NCBI GenBank assembly: GCA_949752745.1
Contig: OX457033.1
Coordinates: 16,784,156-16,848,155, forward strand
Direction of reading: 5' to 3'
DNA from: Protula sp. h YS-2021
Taxonomy: Eukaryota > Annelida > Polychaeta > Sabellida > Serpulidae
Length of the DNA: 64,000 bases
The notes below the pieces were generated by a model. It was not told the DNA's origin. It saw nothing but the letters and a program-made list of their open reading frames with translations, and searched no databases. Shown here piece after piece: positions 60,490 through 64,000 of the stretch. The position numbers were made by a program, and so were the translations under genes. Within the stretch, counting starts at the first letter, position 1; every line of letters begins with the position of its first letter.

Positions 60490-62759
60490 GTCAAAACAAG
60501 AAATAAAACTGAATCAAAGGCTGAAGTTTCCATCAAAATCGGTTGAACATAACAAAAGTGATCTACTTTTTTAAAAGCTACTAAAAATAAATGTTGTAAA
60601 ATTTCCCCAGTCTAAGAATAGATATGAGGGGATGTGACGTCACGATGATTGACTGGTGATAGACAGAAAGTGGGTGGGGCTTCATTGTCTTCATTGATTT
60701 CAGTGGCTTTTCATTGGTCACGTGATTTATGACGTCACGATGATTGACATATGATAGACAGAAAGTGGGCGGGGCTTAATTGATCACGTGATTGACAGCT
60801 TTAATTGATGGGCGGGGCTTAATTGGTCACGTGACTGATGACGTCACGATGATTGATTGACGCAGAACTCTCGTTTCTACACTACTGTCATAGTCAAGGT
60901 TAAAATCCGGAAGTTGACCATTATCACGAAAGCGGTTAGAAGTAGAGCGATTCTGAGCTTATTTTCGACCGTTTGGGCCTAAAAGACAGTATATAAGAGG
61001 TATCTCGGTGACCTTGACCTCCTCCATCATCGTCAAGATCAAAAACTGGAAGCTGACCATTGTCTCGGAAACGTTTAGAAATTTGATTATTTGTACCAAA
61101 AAGAGATAACATCATAAATTTCTTCGATGTCCTCGTTCAAGATAATGATTCGGAAACTGATAATTATGTCGAAACACTGAAAAATGTGTCTTTGACCAGA
61201 TAGATTGTACCATTGCAAGTGGGTGCCATTTCGCTACGTGTAGCGAAATTCGGTCTAGTTTACCACAATTTATTCCACTTTTTGCCAAACTTCAAAGTTT
61301 CGCCATTTCGGTATTTTTTGGCGAACCGCGAAAAATAATGATAGCCTGGTAGGCAAACCCTTGGGGAACATTTCTGCGCAACATCTAAGCGATTGGTGTA
61401 GAACTGTAGGAGGAGTAGTATTTTAAAATGGGTTAAAAGGGCACAAAAAGTGCCGCCATTTTGTCAGTTTTTCGTCAATCGTCAAAAAAGTAATAGCCAG
61501 GTGGGGGACCACCCAGGGAACATTCTTGCATAATATCAAGACGATTGGAGCAAAACTGTGGGAGGAGTAGCATTAAAAGAGAAAGTTTAACATACGCACA
61601 TACGCACATGCGCACATACATTCAAGCCCCCTGTAGTGATACGACTAACCCAGTCCGACAAAGTCGGCTGGGTTAAAAATTGAAGATTTAGCGGACACTA
61701 CCAGCGGATAAAACGGAACGGGGTTAGCGAACAAACCAGGACCAGCGGACACTTTGGAACAGAATTAGCGGACATTACGGAACGAGCGGATACTTTGGAA
61801 CAGGGTTAGCGGACATTTCGGAACGAGCGGATACTTTGGAACAGGGTTAGCGGACATTTCGGAACGAGCGGATACTTTGGAACAGGGTTAGCGGACATCT
61901 CGGAACGAGCGGATACTTTGGAACAGGGTTAGCGGACATTTTGGAACAGTTTTTATTTAGCGGACATTTCAGTACAGCGGACAAAACAGAACGGAACAGA
62001 CGTCTGTCCAGCGTCGTTTTTTAGTTTTGCGACCAAACCAAACTGCAACATTAGGCCTGGTTGTAAATTGGTTATAACTGACGTCTAATCAACATCTTTG
62101 ACACAACGTTGAATGGACGTTGGATTAGCAACGTTGTTCAGGCCAGACGCTGCTTTGGTCACAACCAAAAATTCACTTTCCCCGACGTTTAATCAACGTC
62201 TTTGTTGCAACGTTGGATAAATGTCGAATAATCGACGTTGTATAGATGTAGGCGATACAACCAGACAGCAACTTCATCCCATATGAAACGAAAGCCATGA
62301 CAGGTCGTTTCGAAAATAAACTAACAAGGGGAACGCAAAATACGGAAATTCCAGCGTTACCGGATGATCCAAGAGCGGGACTACTTTGGCGTAGTGACGT
62401 CACGGACTTAATATGTCCAAATTCAAGTCCCCCCCTCTCCCCTGTGACGTTGAAATTGTCGAAGAAATAGCTGTCAAAATGGCGATTCTAGACTGACATT
62501 TTACCGACATCTTTGCAAGTTCACTCTCCCGACGTCTATAAAACGTTGGGAAATAATCGTTGTTTCTACTTCCATTTGCAACCTTTGCGTGACGTTGATT
62601 AGACGCTGGGTAAACGACATCTATCCAGCGTTACCACTTCGATGTTGTTGAACTCCCATCAATTCCAAAAAAAAAAAAAACGGCGTTCATCCGATGTCGT
62701 TTACGACGTTTATCTAAGGTTTTTGAACGCCGCGACTTTTGCTGGTAACAGTAAATAAT

Positions 62760-63895
62760 AAATTTTTAAAACGCGCGGGGACTTCTTTCAGTGGCACTAC
62801 CCGATATCAGAGCCGTGGGTTTTCTCCGTACAAACTTACCTCAAAGGGAGCGACATCTGGTGCCCAGCTATGTGGAAATGAGATGTTTTTTATAATTTGA
62901 TTTTGCACGTAAACCGTTTTCTTTGGAGACGTTACTTACATATTAAATTTTAATGGGCACTTATTATATTTGAATGTAACAACTTTGGAAATTATTAAGG
63001 TTTTGTCAAAATCATTAATATTTAGATTTGTCTCGTCTACATGTTCCTCGCATTCTTATCCCGTTTATTTAAGGCATTTTAACATAATAAAACTTGCATT
63101 GAAATAAAGAGTCTTTTAGATTTACCTGAAATAAGTATCCTCATGCATGTTTATACTGCGATATATGCAGTATTTTATTAACGACCCTTTATGTATTTCT
63201 AAGCGGTTCAATCAATGGTGCTAGCACGTCGGTGCACATATGCTTAAGAAACAACTAGCAAGGGGCAATAGCATGCAGTGAAGTCGATGTACAGTGTAAC
63301 CCACCCGCTACGAGAGGGTGCCTGTACGTGTTGTGCAACAGAATAGAATCTATCTGACTTCCAAATGCGGACATATAACACTCAACACTGTTATGTCGTG
63401 CACATTAAAATGGACGCAGATATGGTGTAACTTTAAACAACACATTATTTTACAATAATTGACACTGTCGTTTGTCAGTTGAGAGCAGCTTCAGGGGACC
63501 GACAGCGAAATCCTCAAGTGATCTGCCCTCGTATATGTGTTTGCGTGTCGGGGGGGGGGGGGGTATTTGAGGGCATGTCTTCTAAGTGTCATCATACTTT
63601 GATCAGGTTGGGATCAGGGAAGGGGGAGGGGGCAAGGGGGTGCGTCAGGTGGAGTCTGGTAATTTTTTATGTAAGTATTTAGCGCACTATTCCTAGTTTA
63701 TTTGAGTGACAACGAAGGTTTGCTGTGTGGGTTAATTAGGCAGTCAACATTGCCCGTAGCATGCATAACATGTATAACAAATTCAACAGCACGTCGCTCA
63801 CCGAAATCATTCTCATCTCAACCAAATTTTCCGACTTATTATCGAACTGAATTTCGGAGTCGAGTTGTGTTTGAACGAAGTTATGGCGAATCTTG
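62760..63895. other. Non-coding, nothing recognised
   Basis: AT-rich up to about 63,480, with a G run at 63,549-63,561 and G-rich words to 63,650. No gene or array. Confidence 0.4.
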
Positions 63896-63901
63896 TTTGA
63901 A

Positions 63902-64000
<99 letters not shown>
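63902..64000. repeat. (AAT)n microsatellite running off the window
   Basis: About 33 clean AAT units, continuing past the last base. Confidence 0.97.

Larger units (their letters stand above)
57991..61999. mobile_element. 4.0-kb fold-back element (long inverted arms around an 850-bp centre)
   Basis: Starts CTGTTCCGTTCTGTTTTGTC and ends with its exact reverse complement. The left arm is about 57,991-59,639 and the right arm about 60,490-61,999. By eye they are nearly identical in reverse complement over long stretches. ACGT flanks both ends (57,987-57,990 and 62,000-62,003) and may be a four-base target duplication, though ACGT is itself palindromic. The arms contain terminal minisatellites, a compact hairpin, two long unique segments and a tandem-repeat segment. 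No protein coding capacity was found, so the element must depend on enzymes encoded elsewhere. It resembles the fold-back (FB/Galileo-like) architecture, without evidence of kinship. Confidence 0.9.
57971..62753. mobile_element. ACGTT-family element split by the fold-back element
   Basis: The left remnant CCGTAAACGTTGCGACGT (57,973-57,990) resembles the family terminus CCAGTAAACACTGCGACGTT. The rest resumes at 62,000 (ACGTCTGTCCAGCGTCG) and runs to about 62,753, ending GAACGCCGCGACTTTTGCTGG, which compares with GAACGTCGCAGTGTTTACTGG at 49,475. Inside are many GACGTCTAATCAACG, CAACGTTGGAT and GACGTTGATTAGACG words. Removing 57,991-61,999 and one ACGT restores a single element of about 770 bp. 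Non-coding. Confidence 0.62.

Noticed and set aside
62173..62403. Possible THAP zinc-finger remnant in the ACGTT element
   Set aside because: The frame has no C-x2-4-C...C-x2-H pattern and I could not match it to a transposase.

Overview
This is a gene-poor, repeat-rich stretch of a eukaryotic nuclear genome, most likely a mollusc and perhaps a gastropod. The evidence is spliced genes with GT-AG introns, very abundant micro- and minisatellites, decayed DIRS and non-LTR retrotransposons, and a short dispersed repeat at about 38.0 kb whose wording ('TTTGTTTTGTGCTTAACGCC') I recall from molluscan genomes. Species cannot be set from the sequence. Nothing looks bacterial, organellar or viral.

Layout. 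1-18 kb is AT-rich non-coding DNA with microsatellites (TA, TC, TCTA, GATA), a 170-bp and a 112-bp tandem duplication, a 27-bp minisatellite and a 31-bp 'GACTAGT' minisatellite. 18.2-21.4 kb holds a decayed DIRS-type (tyrosine-recombinase) retrotransposon on the minus strand. 23.0-25.0 kb holds two minisatellites and a 600-bp pyrimidine tract. 27.6-34.4 kb is one large degenerate satellite field. Its distal part has a ~57-bp unit containing an ATAGCC/GGCTAT dyad and a ~284-bp higher-order period, and its proximal part is interrupted by a ~1.0-kb terminal-inverted-repeat element. 34.8-44.8 kb is a string of other arrays (70, 42, 28, 180, 10 and 24-bp units), bracketed in part by a diverged inverted repeat at 36.8 and 41.9 kb. 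A LINE 3' end lies at 46.6-47.0 kb.

Genes. Three spliced protein genes are supported, all within 48.1-57.4 kb. Two encode small four-helix membrane proteins (132 and 129 aa). They are related in sequence, have one intron each at the same place and phase, and are transcribed divergently (48.1-48.9 kb minus, 53.3-54.7 kb plus). The third (56.0-57.3 kb, minus) encodes a 321-aa protein of the HtrL/YibB type with an N-terminal membrane anchor. It is convergent with the second small membrane gene.

The most striking single structure is a 4.0-kb fold-back element (57,991-61,999) with arms of ~1.65 and ~1.51 kb around an 850-bp centre. It is flanked by ACGT on both sides and apparently inserted into an older element of an 'ACGTT-rich' family, other pieces of which lie at 27.4 kb and 49.2-49.5 kb. 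The remaining open frames are short and are mostly translations of repeats.
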